Positions 56,956 through 64,000 of a stretch of 64,000 nucleotides of DNA are shown here, in pieces. A program made the position numbers and the translations under genes. Position 1 is the first letter of the stretch, and the number at the start of each line of letters is the position of its first letter. The notes under the pieces are model-generated. The model saw nothing but the letters and a program-made list of their open reading frames with translations. It had not been told where the DNA came from and made no database searches. The DNA is taken from contig NZ_AEIU01000083.1 in NCBI RefSeq assembly GCF_000165125.1, forward strand, positions 145,484-209,483. The letters run 5' to 3'. The stretch comes from Vibrio caribbeanicus ATCC BAA-2122. Lineage in GTDB: Bacteria > Pseudomonadota > Gammaproteobacteria > Enterobacterales > Vibrionaceae.

Positions 56956-58101
56956 TTATGCTGTAATGGCAAGAATAGTACCCGGTAGAGCAACAAATAC
57001 TGTTACTAGATAGGCTGCAACGATGGCTTTATTCTTTACCGCAGCGTCAGAGATGAAGTCGGCTCCCTTAACAGGTAATTCTCTTAAGAAGGGGATACCA
57101 TAGATGACAACGGTTGCCATAATATTGAATACTAGATGGACCAGTGCAATTTGCAGAGCAAATACGGCGAACTCTCCAGAGACAGCTGTTGCGGCTAAAA
57201 GAGCAGTAATACAGGTGCCAATATTCGCGCCAAGTGTAAATGGATAAACGTCTCGCACTTTGAGTACTCCAGAGCCAACCAAAGGAACCATCAGGCTGGT
57301 GGTAGTTGAAGATGATTGAACAAGTACTGTGACAATTGAGCCAGAGAAAATACCGTGTATTGGGCCGCGGCCGATAGCATTTTTTAGTATCTCTCGCGCA
57401 CGACCAACCATCAGGCTTTTCATGAGTTTACCCATTGCTGTGATAGCAAGAAACACAATTGCAATACCGATACCAATAAGAAGCACGCCACCTACCGTAT
57501 CCCCAAAGGCTCCCAATGGCTCTTTTACCATATTAACCACAGGCTTGGTGATAGGCTTGATAAAATTAAGCCCTTTGATACTCATGTCCCCTGTAGCTAG
57601 AAATGGGGATACCAGCCAATGGGAGATCTTATCAAGGATACCAAACGCCATTTCAAGCGGTAAAAAGATGGCAACAGCAAGAAGATTAAAGAAGTCATGG
57701 ATCGTAGCACTCGCAAAAGCACGCTTGAATTCTTCTTTACAACGCAAGTGACCGAGTGACACCAATGTATTGGTGACTGTTGTACCAATGTTTGCGCCCA
57801 TGATCATAGGAATTGCTGTTTCCACAGGAAGTCCACCCGCAACCAGACCAACGATTATCGAGGTAACGGTACTGGAACTCTGAATTAATGCTGTTGCAAC
57901 TAGACCTATCATTAGGCCCGCGATTGGGTGTGAAGCAAACTCAAAGAGTACCTTTGCTTGGTCGCCTGTTGCCCATTTAAATCCACTTCCTACCATAGAC
58001 ACTGCTAAAAGCAGTAAATACAACATGAATGCCAAGTTTGCCCAGCGCAACCATTTCATAGTATTCGATACTGGTGCAGCCGAAGTTGTTGCTTGGTTCA
58101 T
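56956..58101 (-). CDS. nptA: Sodium/phosphate cotransporter NptA
   Basis: Na+-dependent phosphate transporter related to animal NaPi-II; characterised in V. cholerae. Seen: two inverted repeats each with the QSSS motif ('GLVATALIQSSSTVTSIIVG' and 'SIVTVLVQSSSTTTSLMVPL') and about eight hydrophobic segments. 381 residues from ATG 58101; an ATG six bases upstream is also possible but too close to the GGAG site. Confidence 0.92.
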   Translation of the reverse strand: MNQATTSAAPVSNTMKWLRWANLAFMLYLLLLAVSMVGSGFKWATGDQAKVLFEFASHPIAGLMIGLVATALIQSSSTVTSIIVGLVAGGLPVETAIPMIMGANIGTTVTNTLVSLGHLRCKEEFKRAFASATIHDFFNLLAVAIFLPLEMAFGILDKISHWLVSPFLATGDMSIKGLNFIKPITKPVVNMVKEPLGAFGDTVGGVLLIGIGIAIVFLAITAMGKLMKSLMVGRAREILKNAIGRGPIHGIFSGSIVTVLVQSSSTTTSLMVPLVGSGVLKVRDVYPFTLGANIGTCITALLAATAVSGEFAVFALQIALVHLVFNIMATVVIYGIPFLRELPVKGADFISDAAVKNKAIVAAYLVTVFVALPGTILAITA

Positions 58102-58487
58102 AATCATTTTCTCCGTTGGCCGATAGATACTTTGTTTGGCCTATTGTTGAAACTGAGGGCGATGTTAGATGGCAAATATTTCACTAATATTACACTTATA
58201 TGTATTCTTGGGTTTTTTATCGATAAAGTGAATCTGTCCACTTACTTGTGTTGTTCTTTTGATTTAAGTTATTGTAATTTATGGTTTTTGTTTTTTGTGA
58301 TTAAAGTTGGGAATCAAAGATAAAACTGTGATAATCGATATTTCAAGCAATGGAGTTGTCATAATTGTTTTTTTATTTTCGAAATAACTTACTAAAACCA
58401 TCAATGTTTTCGTTTTTTTCGATCTATTGTTGTCACTTAGAGCTTTTGGTATAACGTGCACATTGAAGGAAAACGTAATCTAGGTTT
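58102..58487. other. 386-base divergent gap between nptA and nhaR
   Basis: AT-rich, no gene-like frame. It should hold both promoters. I see no clear Pho box or LysR-type T-N11-A site that I would defend. Confidence 0.4.
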
Positions 58488-59378
58488 ATGTCACATTTAA
58501 ATTACAATCATCTCTATTACTTTTGGATGGTCTGTAAACAAGGTTCAGTTACCAAAGCAGCCGATGCACTCTTCTTAACTCCTCAAACAGTTACCGGTCA
58601 GATAAAGTCACTTGAAGAGAGAATGGATGGGAAACTTACCAAGCGGAATGGTCGCAGTATCGAGCCAACAGAGCTTGGCCAACTCATTTATAAGTACGCA
58701 GACAGGATGTTTGGGTTAAGCTACGAAATGCTGGATATCGTTAACTATAGCCAGCGCTCTAATTTATTATTTGAGGTGGGTGTTGCGGATGCACTTTCAA
58801 AGCGGCTTGTGAGTAAAGTTTTAATGAATGCGGTTCCAGAAGATAACAGTATTCACTTACGTTGTATTGAGTCCACCCACGAACTTTTACTTGAACAACT
58901 CTCCCAACATAAACTTGATATGATTTTATCAGATTGTCCAGTGGACTCTAGTCAAAGTCCAGGGTTATTTAGTAAGAAATTGGGAGAGGTAAATATGAGC
59001 TTTTTTACCTTTACTCCCATGACGAAGCCATGTTTTCCAAATGTCCTTGAAAAAACAAAATTACTTATTCCAGGCAATCGTTCTGCTATGGGGCGTAAGG
59101 TGCTTCAGTGGTTTGATAGGCAAGGTATACAGCCAAATATTTTGGGTGAGTTTGATGATGTTGCTCTAATGAAAGCATTTGCACAGTATCATAGCGATGT
59201 TATTTTTCTCGCACCATCAGTGTATATTTCTGAAGTTAAAAATGATCGCAATCTTCAACTCATCGGTCAAGTTGATGAGTTAAAAGAAGAATACTATGTC
59301 ATCTTTGCTGAAAGAATGATTCAGCATCCTGCTGTCAAAAATGTTTGTGATACTGATTTGTCTGTTTTATTGGGCTAA
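58488..59378 (+). CDS. nhaR: LysR-family regulator NhaR
   Basis: Sodium-responsive activator of nhaA (and of biofilm genes in E. coli). Seen: N-terminal HTH '[20 protein letters not shown]' continuing '[20 protein letters not shown]', near identical to E. coli NhaR, and a LysR effector domain. 296 residues. No nhaA gene is adjacent. Confidence 0.92.
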   Translation: MSHLNYNHLYYFWMVCKQGSVTKAADALFLTPQTVTGQIKSLEERMDGKLTKRNGRSIEPTELGQLIYKYADRMFGLSYEMLDIVNYSQRSNLLFEVGVADALSKRLVSKVLMNAVPEDNSIHLRCIESTHELLLEQLSQHKLDMILSDCPVDSSQSPGLFSKKLGEVNMSFFTFTPMTKPCFPNVLEKTKLLIPGNRSAMGRKVLQWFDRQGIQPNILGEFDDVALMKAFAQYHSDVIFLAPSVYISEVKNDRNLQLIGQVDELKEEYYVIFAERMIQHPAVKNVCDTDLSVLLG

Positions 59379-59517
59379 CTTTGATGGTCAGATTAGAAAA
59401 CGAGTACAGTCGCGTTGGTTTCACAGTTAAGTGATATATAATCTTTTTATGCGAACTCAACGCACACACATTTGAATTGACTTAAAGTTGCCTAATTTTA
59501 AAGGAGAAATCGCGACA

Positions 59518-59805
59518 ATGAAGCAACATGAAATGGAAAAATACTCAACAGAGGCTGTAGTGCTTTTGAAAGCGATGGCAAATGAGAGACGTTTCCAGAT
59601 ATTATGCTTATTGGGCGATAAAGAGCTATCTGTGGGAGAGCTATGTCAGTTACTTGACCTCAGTCAATCTGCCTTGTCTCAACATTTAGCTTGGCTTAGG
59701 AGAGACGAGATTGTGAGCACTCGAAAGGAAGCCCAAAACGTTTTCTATACCCTAGATAATGAGAAAGCTAAAAGTGTTATTCACTTGTTGGGGGGGACTA
59801 AATAA
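59518..59805 (+). CDS. hlyU: ArsR-family virulence regulator HlyU, lacking the C-terminal redox cysteine
   Basis: Winged-helix dimer that relieves H-NS repression of haemolysin/RTX genes in pathogenic vibrios. Seen: 'AVVLLKAMANERRFQILCLL' and the recognition helix 'LSQSALSQHLAWLRRDEIV', almost identical to V. cholerae HlyU. Known HlyU carries a second Cys near its C-terminus (the Cys38-Cys104 pair in V. cholerae). Here the end is 'SVIHLLGGTK' and that Cys is absent; a run of seven G (59790-59796) encodes the L-G-G. A cysteine in 'GELCQLL' is an extra one. ATG 59518 is chosen; TTG 59488 is possible and would give an N-terminus more like V. cholerae. Confidence 0.88.
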   Translation: MKQHEMEKYSTEAVVLLKAMANERRFQILCLLGDKELSVGELCQLLDLSQSALSQHLAWLRRDEIVSTRKEAQNVFYTLDNEKAKSVIHLLGGTK

Positions 59806-59850
59806 GCTCAATCTCAAGGTTAGGTATGGTATTTGAGAAAATGGAGATAT

Positions 59851-59878
59851 AAAAAAACCGGCTAATGCCGGTTTTTTT
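59851..59878. terminator. Bidirectional terminator between hlyU and rpsT
   Basis: AAAAAAACCGGC-TAAT-GCCGGTTTTTTT, with T-runs on both strands, between convergent genes. Confidence 0.9.
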
Positions 59879-59898
59879 ACATACTACAATCAGCTCTA

Positions 59899-60159
59899 TT
59901 ATAGTGCTTTGATTGCAGCTGCAAAGCGAGACTTATGACGAGCAGCTTTATTCTTATGAATAAGGCCTTTAGTTGCCATGCGGTCTAGGATTGGTGTAAC
60001 TGTAGCAAAAGCTTCAGTTGCAGCAGCTTTGTCGCCTGCTTCAATAGCAGCAACAGTTTTCTTCATGTAAGTGCGCATCATAGAACGACGGCTAGCGTTG
60101 TGCTGGCGACGTTTCTCAGCTTGGATAGCGCGCTTCTTAGCAGATTTACTATTTGCCAA
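59899..60159 (-). CDS. rpsT: 30S ribosomal protein bS20 (RpsT)
   Basis: Primary 16S rRNA-binding protein, 86 residues. Begins A-N-S-K-S-A-K-K-R after a TTG start at 60159, with GGGAG eight bases upstream; E. coli rpsT also starts with UUG, which is linked to its autoregulation. Longer in-frame starts upstream are not used. Divergent from murJ, the usual rpsT-murJ-ribF-ileS order. Confidence 0.95.
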   Translation of the reverse strand: MANSKSAKKRAIQAEKRRQHNASRRSMMRTYMKKTVAAIEAGDKAAATEAFATVTPILDRMATKGLIHKNKAARHKSRFAAAIKAL

Positions 60160-60405
60160 GGGTCTAACTCCCAAAAACGTAGTTCGGTGACAATTTAAGG
60201 CCGAGGAATATCCCTCATTTGCGCCAAAATGTCAAATGGTTTGTGCAAAAACCCATCGAGCCAAACAAATTTGGATTGAACGGTCTTCGCGGTTAAGATG
60301 GCGGTGATTCTAACAGCATTTTTTTTTCAATGCTAATACTAATCTGCCCTGCTAGTGACATTCTGAGTATAAAGTGGGGCAAATATTCTGATTCATGAGG
60401 TTAAT

Positions 60406-61968
60406 GTGAGTAAACGTCTACTCAAGTCAGGCATTATTGTTAGTGCGATGACATTGGTTTCTAGAGTGCTGGGTTTAGTTCGAGATGTTGTTGTTGCGAA
60501 TATTATGGGGGCAGGGGCGAGTGCTGATGTTTTCTTTTTTGCCAATAAGATCCCCAACTTTTTAAGACGATTGTTTGCAGAAGGTGCCTTTTCACAAGCT
60601 TTTGTCCCAGTGTTAACTGAATATCATGCTTCAGGAGATTTAGATAAAACTCGGCAATTGATTGCTAGGGCCTCAGGAACCCTCGGTGTAATTGTAACCA
60701 TCGTGACCATACTCGGTGTTTTAGGTTCCGGTGTTGTGACGGCTCTATTCGGTTTTGGTTGGTTTTTAGATTGGCTAAATGGAGGACCATCTGCAGAGAA
60801 GTTTGAATTAGCAAGCTTTATGTTGAAGATTACTTTTCCATATTTATGGTTTGTTACCTTTGTTGCCTTATCCGGGGCAATACTGAATACATTAGGTAAA
60901 TTTGCTGTCTCTTCATTTACTCCTGTATTTCTCAATGTGATGATTATTCTTTCGGCATGGTACATTACTCCCCATATGTCTCAGCCAGAGATTGCCCTTT
61001 CTATTGGTGTATTTCTTGGAGGGTTGGTCCAATTCCTGTTTCAAATTCCTTTTCTTATCAAAGCCGGTGTTATGGTTAAGCCAAGGTGGGGATGGCGTGA
61101 TCCAGGTGTTGTCAAAATACGAACCTTAATGTTACCAGCACTTTTTGGAGTATCCGTCAGCCAGATTAACTTGTTATTTGATACCTTTATTGCGAGCTTT
61201 TTAGAAACAGGTTCAATCAGTTGGCTGTATTATTCCGATCGTTTGTTGGAATTTCCGTTGGGACTATTCGGTATTGCGATTGCCACTGTGGTATTGCCCG
61301 CTCTTTCTAAAAAACATGTCGATAAGAGTAGCGATGGGTTTGCTCATACCATGGATTGGGGAGTAAGAATGGTTTGCCTATTGGGAGTTCCAGCCATGTT
61401 GGGGTTAATTGTGCTCGCTAAACCTATGTTAATGGTTTTGTTTATGCGTGGTGAGTATACCGCTCAAGACGTAGATAATACCTCTCTATCTCTTATTGCT
61501 TACGCATGTGGTCTACTTAATTTCATGTTAATTAAGGTACTAGCTCCGGGCTATTACTCCCGTCAAGACACAAAAACTCCAGTGAAATTTGGAATCATTG
61601 CTATGGTCGTGAATATGATTTTTAATGCGATACTCGCTTGGTTTTATGGCTATATAGGTCTAGCGATAGCGACTTCCCTATCTGCCTTTGTCAACATGGC
61701 ATTACTGTACCATGGCCTGCAAAAACAAAATGTGTATTCAATTACTAAAAAAACCATTGTGTTTTTCTGCAAGCTAATTATTGCAGGGGGGCTGATGAGC
61801 TTGGCTATTACTTATCTGCTCAATGACAACAGTGTCTGGCTGACTTGGCAATGGTTGGAACGGGTAAAACACCTTTTCTTGTTGATTGGTTTTGGTGCCG
61901 TTGTTTATGTAATTTCTCTTTTATTAATGGGAGTTCGACTAAACGACTTAAAATCAGCGACAGAGTGA
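60406..61968 (+). CDS. murJ: Lipid II flippase MurJ
   Basis: Moves lipid II across the inner membrane for peptidoglycan synthesis. Seen: N-terminal 'GIIVSAMTLVSRVLGLVRDV' and 'FFANKIPNFLRRLFAEGAFS', the MVF-family signatures, and fourteen hydrophobic segments. 520 residues. GTG start 60406 (V-S-K-R-L-L-K-S-G), with GAGG upstream. Confidence 0.95.
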   Translation: MSKRLLKSGIIVSAMTLVSRVLGLVRDVVVANIMGAGASADVFFFANKIPNFLRRLFAEGAFSQAFVPVLTEYHASGDLDKTRQLIARASGTLGVIVTIVTILGVLGSGVVTALFGFGWFLDWLNGGPSAEKFELASFMLKITFPYLWFVTFVALSGAILNTLGKFAVSSFTPVFLNVMIILSAWYITPHMSQPEIALSIGVFLGGLVQFLFQIPFLIKAGVMVKPRWGWRDPGVVKIRTLMLPALFGVSVSQINLLFDTFIASFLETGSISWLYYSDRLLEFPLGLFGIAIATVVLPALSKKHVDKSSDGFAHTMDWGVRMVCLLGVPAMLGLIVLAKPMLMVLFMRGEYTAQDVDNTSLSLIAYACGLLNFMLIKVLAPGYYSRQDTKTPVKFGIIAMVVNMIFNAILAWFYGYIGLAIATSLSAFVNMALLYHGLQKQNVYSITKKTIVFFCKLIIAGGLMSLAITYLLNDNSVWLTWQWLERVKHLFLLIGFGAVVYVISLLLMGVRLNDLKSATE

Positions 61969-62059
61969 GTCTGATTAGTATATAATCCGTCGGTTCGGTA
62001 GGTTACGTTTTCGTGCTTTGTAGATTTAATCCCACTAAACAGGTTTTTAGAAGTCTCTA

Positions 62060-62995
62060 ATGGAATTGATTCGAGGTATCCATAACATTCAGCCACATCA
62101 CAAAGGATGTGTGTTAACGATCGGAAATTTTGATGGCGTACATCTGGGGCATCAAGAAGTATTGCGTCGTGTTGATAGTCAGGCAAAAAAGCTTGGGGTA
62201 CCCTCTGTTGTTATGACGTTCGAGCCCCAGCCAATGGAATTATTCCTTGGTCATAAAGCACCAGCAAGATTAACACGCCTTAGAGATAAGTATGCTCAGA
62301 TACGTACGCTTGGTATCGACCGCCTGTTGTGTGTCAGTTTTAATAAAAAACTGGCTAACTTGGCGGCCGATCAGTTTATTGCCGATCTTTTGGTTAAGAA
62401 GCTTGGGGTAAAATTCCTCGTTGTTGGCGATGACTTCTGTTTTGGTCGAGACCGAGCTGGAGACTTTTCTATGCTGCAAAAGGCAGGGAAAGAGTATGGT
62501 TTCGATGTGGTAAGTACACAAAGCTTCTGTTTGAAAAGTATACGAGTGAGCAGTACTGAGGTGCGAAAAGCCTTGGTTCAAAATCAGCTTTCGCTGGTAT
62601 CGCAGATGTTAGGGCGTAGGTACAGTATTAGTGGTAGGGTATCTCACGGCCGGAAAATTGGTAGAACCTTGGGGTTTCCTACTGCGAATGTTCCTCTAAA
62701 ACGTAACGTTTCCCCAATATCTGGGGTTTATATTGTTGAAGTTTATGGAATTAACGACTCACCAATTGGTGGCGTTGCTAATATCGGCCACCGACCGACA
62801 GTTGATGGAAAGAAACAGCAGTTAGAAGTGCATTTATTTGACTTTAACGCAGATTTATATGGTAAACAGATTGAGATAGTTCTGTTATCTAAGCTTCGAG
62901 ATGAAAAGAAGTTTGAGTCATTTGAGTTACTTAAACAACAAATCAAATTGGATGCTGAAGCAGCTAGGGTGTGGTTGCGTCAGCTTGAGCGTTGA
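62060..62995 (+). CDS. ribF: Bifunctional riboflavin kinase/FAD synthetase RibF
   Basis: Makes FMN then FAD. Seen: N-terminal nucleotidyltransferase domain with 'GNFDGVHLGHQEVL', 'SSTEVRKAL', and C-terminal flavokinase domain with 'GRTLGFPTANV' and 'GVANIGHRPTV'. 311 residues, normal. No riboswitch is seen upstream. ileS follows 64 bases later. Confidence 0.95.
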   Translation: MELIRGIHNIQPHHKGCVLTIGNFDGVHLGHQEVLRRVDSQAKKLGVPSVVMTFEPQPMELFLGHKAPARLTRLRDKYAQIRTLGIDRLLCVSFNKKLANLAADQFIADLLVKKLGVKFLVVGDDFCFGRDRAGDFSMLQKAGKEYGFDVVSTQSFCLKSIRVSSTEVRKALVQNQLSLVSQMLGRRYSISGRVSHGRKIGRTLGFPTANVPLKRNVSPISGVYIVEVYGINDSPIGGVANIGHRPTVDGKKQQLEVHLFDFNADLYGKQIEIVLLSKLRDEKKFESFELLKQQIKLDAEAARVWLRQLER

Positions 62996-63059
62996 GCGGT
63001 TTATTCCACCGTTCAGCATAATGTCTAATTTTCGCCCAATATAACGGAATTAAGAATCG

Positions 63060-64000
63060 ATGAGTGATTATAAAGATACCCTGAACTTACCTGAAACAGG
63101 GTTCCCAATGCGTGGCAACTTGGCCAATCGTGAGCCAGAGATGCTCAAACGTTGGTATAAAGAAGATCTTTACGGTGAAATCCGTAAAGCGAAGAAAGGC
63201 AAGAAGTCATTTGTGCTTCATGATGGTCCTCCATATGCGAATGGTGACATTCACATTGGTCACGCGTTAAACAAGATTCTTAAAGACATTATTATCAAAT
63301 CAAAAACTCTGTCAGGCTTTGATGCACCTTATATTCCTGGGTGGGATTGTCACGGTCTTCCAATTGAATTAATGGTAGAGAAAAAAGTTGGAAAACCTGG
63401 ACAAAAAGTGACAGCAGCGGAGTTTCGCGAGAAGTGCCGTGCATATGCTTCTGGTCAGGTCGAAGGGCAGAAAGAAAGCTTCAAACGTTTGGGTATAATG
63501 GGAGAGTGGGACAAGCCTTACCAAACGATGGATTTTGCAACGGAAGCCAATATTATTCGTGCTTTAGGCAAAATTGCGAGTAACGGCCATTTATTGAAAG
63601 GCTTTAAGCCAGTCCACTGGTGTACTGACTGTGGCAGCGCTTTGGCGGAAGCAGAAGTTGAGTACAAAGATAAAGTTTCACCTTCTATTGATGTACGCTT
63701 TAAAGCGGCGGATGAAGCTGCGTTATTGTCAAAGTTTGAAATTAATGGAGATGATAAAGGTCAAGGTGATATCTCTATTGTTATTTGGACAACGACACCT
63801 TGGACTCTTCCAGCAAACCGAGCGGTTTGTCTGCGCGACGATCTTGAATACGTTCTTATTCAAACAGCAAGTGAGCGTATTATTGTTGCTGCTGAACTCG
63901 CGAAAGATGTAATGGAGCGTGCAGGTATTGAAAATTACCACACTCTTGGTTTTACTAAAGGTGCAGATCTTGAACTTCTGCAGTTCCAACATCCTTTTTA
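63060..64000 (+). CDS. ileS: Isoleucyl-tRNA synthetase IleS, 3'-truncated by the window edge
   Basis: First 313 codons of about 940. Starts [14 protein letters not shown] at ATG 63060. HIGH motif in '[20 protein letters not shown]', then '[18 protein letters not shown]', and the beginning of the CP1 editing domain with '[15 protein letters not shown]'. Reading frame is open to base 64000. Order ribF-ileS is conserved. Confidence 0.96.
   Translation, partial: MSDYKDTLNLPETGFPMRGNLANREPEMLKRWYKEDLYGEIRKAKKGKKSFVLHDGPPYANGDIHIGHALNKILKDIIIKSKTLSGFDAPYIPGWDCHGLPIELMVEKKVGKPGQKVTAAEFREKCRAYASGQVEGQKESFKRLGIMGEWDKPYQTMDFATEANIIRALGKIASNGHLLKGFKPVHWCTDCGSALAEAEVEYKDKVSPSIDVRFKAADEAALLSKFEINGDDKGQGDISIVIWTTTPWTLPANRAVCLRDDLEYVLIQTASERIIVAAELAKDVMERAGIENYHTLGFTKGADLELLQFQHPF

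Overview
The window is a stretch of a Vibrio (Vibrionaceae) main chromosome. The evidence is gene content and order: RsmC, HemL, ErpA, TyrS, DacB, an OmpU porin, GreA, YhbY, RlmE, FtsH, FolP, GlmM, SrmB, PrfB, LysS, VpsR, MutH, RppH, PtsP, Lgt, ThyA, NptA, NhaR, HlyU, RpsT, MurJ, RibF and IleS run in nearly the same order as I recall for the VC0608-VC0682 part of the V. cholerae large chromosome. The DNA is moderately AT-rich. I see no rRNA or tRNA gene, no CRISPR array and no intact insertion sequence.

Layout. 1-2545 is the end of an iron(III) ABC transporter (fbpB, fbpC). 2574-12103, on the minus strand, is a reduced chitin/chitosan oligosaccharide locus: sensor ChiS, a periplasmic binding protein, two permeases and a GH9 enzyme. 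The two transporter ATPases and the four downstream catabolic genes expected from V. cholerae are absent. 12298-18126 holds rsmC, a PerM-like protein, a 39-residue cysteine-rich membrane peptide, an AT-rich insert with an EamA transporter, hemL and erpA. 18356-30281 holds an RND efflux pair, an M23 endopeptidase, tyrS, a decayed ORF before a short MgtE-type magnesium transporter, dacB, ompU, greA and yhbY. 30394-44555 is dense housekeeping: rlmE-ftsH-folP-glmM, holD-rimI, prfC, srmB, trmN, brnQ, prfB (with its programmed frameshift) and lysS. 44871-49120 holds vpsR, a small-gene region with a long inverted repeat, tas, a DUF6482-like gene and mutH. 49344-52198 is the most unusual part: a secreted 711-residue protein with a catalytically degenerate GH18 (chitinase-like) barrel and an unknown C-terminal half, then a 700-base AT-rich gap with a cluster of DnaA boxes in the same gene neighbourhood as E. 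coli DARS2. 52199-64000 returns to conserved genes: rppH-ptsP-lgt-thyA, nptA, nhaR, hlyU, rpsT, murJ, ribF and the first third of ileS.

How the genes work together. ChiS with the binding protein and permeases would sense and import chitin or chitosan oligosaccharides, but the local set cannot make a working importer without an ATPase from elsewhere. FtsH, FolP and GlmM cover membrane proteolysis, folate and cell-wall precursor synthesis. PrfB/PrfC/LysS, RsmC/RlmE/TrmN, YhbY and SrmB serve translation and ribosome maturation. MurJ, DacB and the M23 enzyme act on peptidoglycan. VpsR and HlyU are regulators of biofilm and virulence in known vibrios. This HlyU ends early and lacks the C-terminal cysteine of the known redox switch. 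Statements about other genomes are from memory, not from a search.
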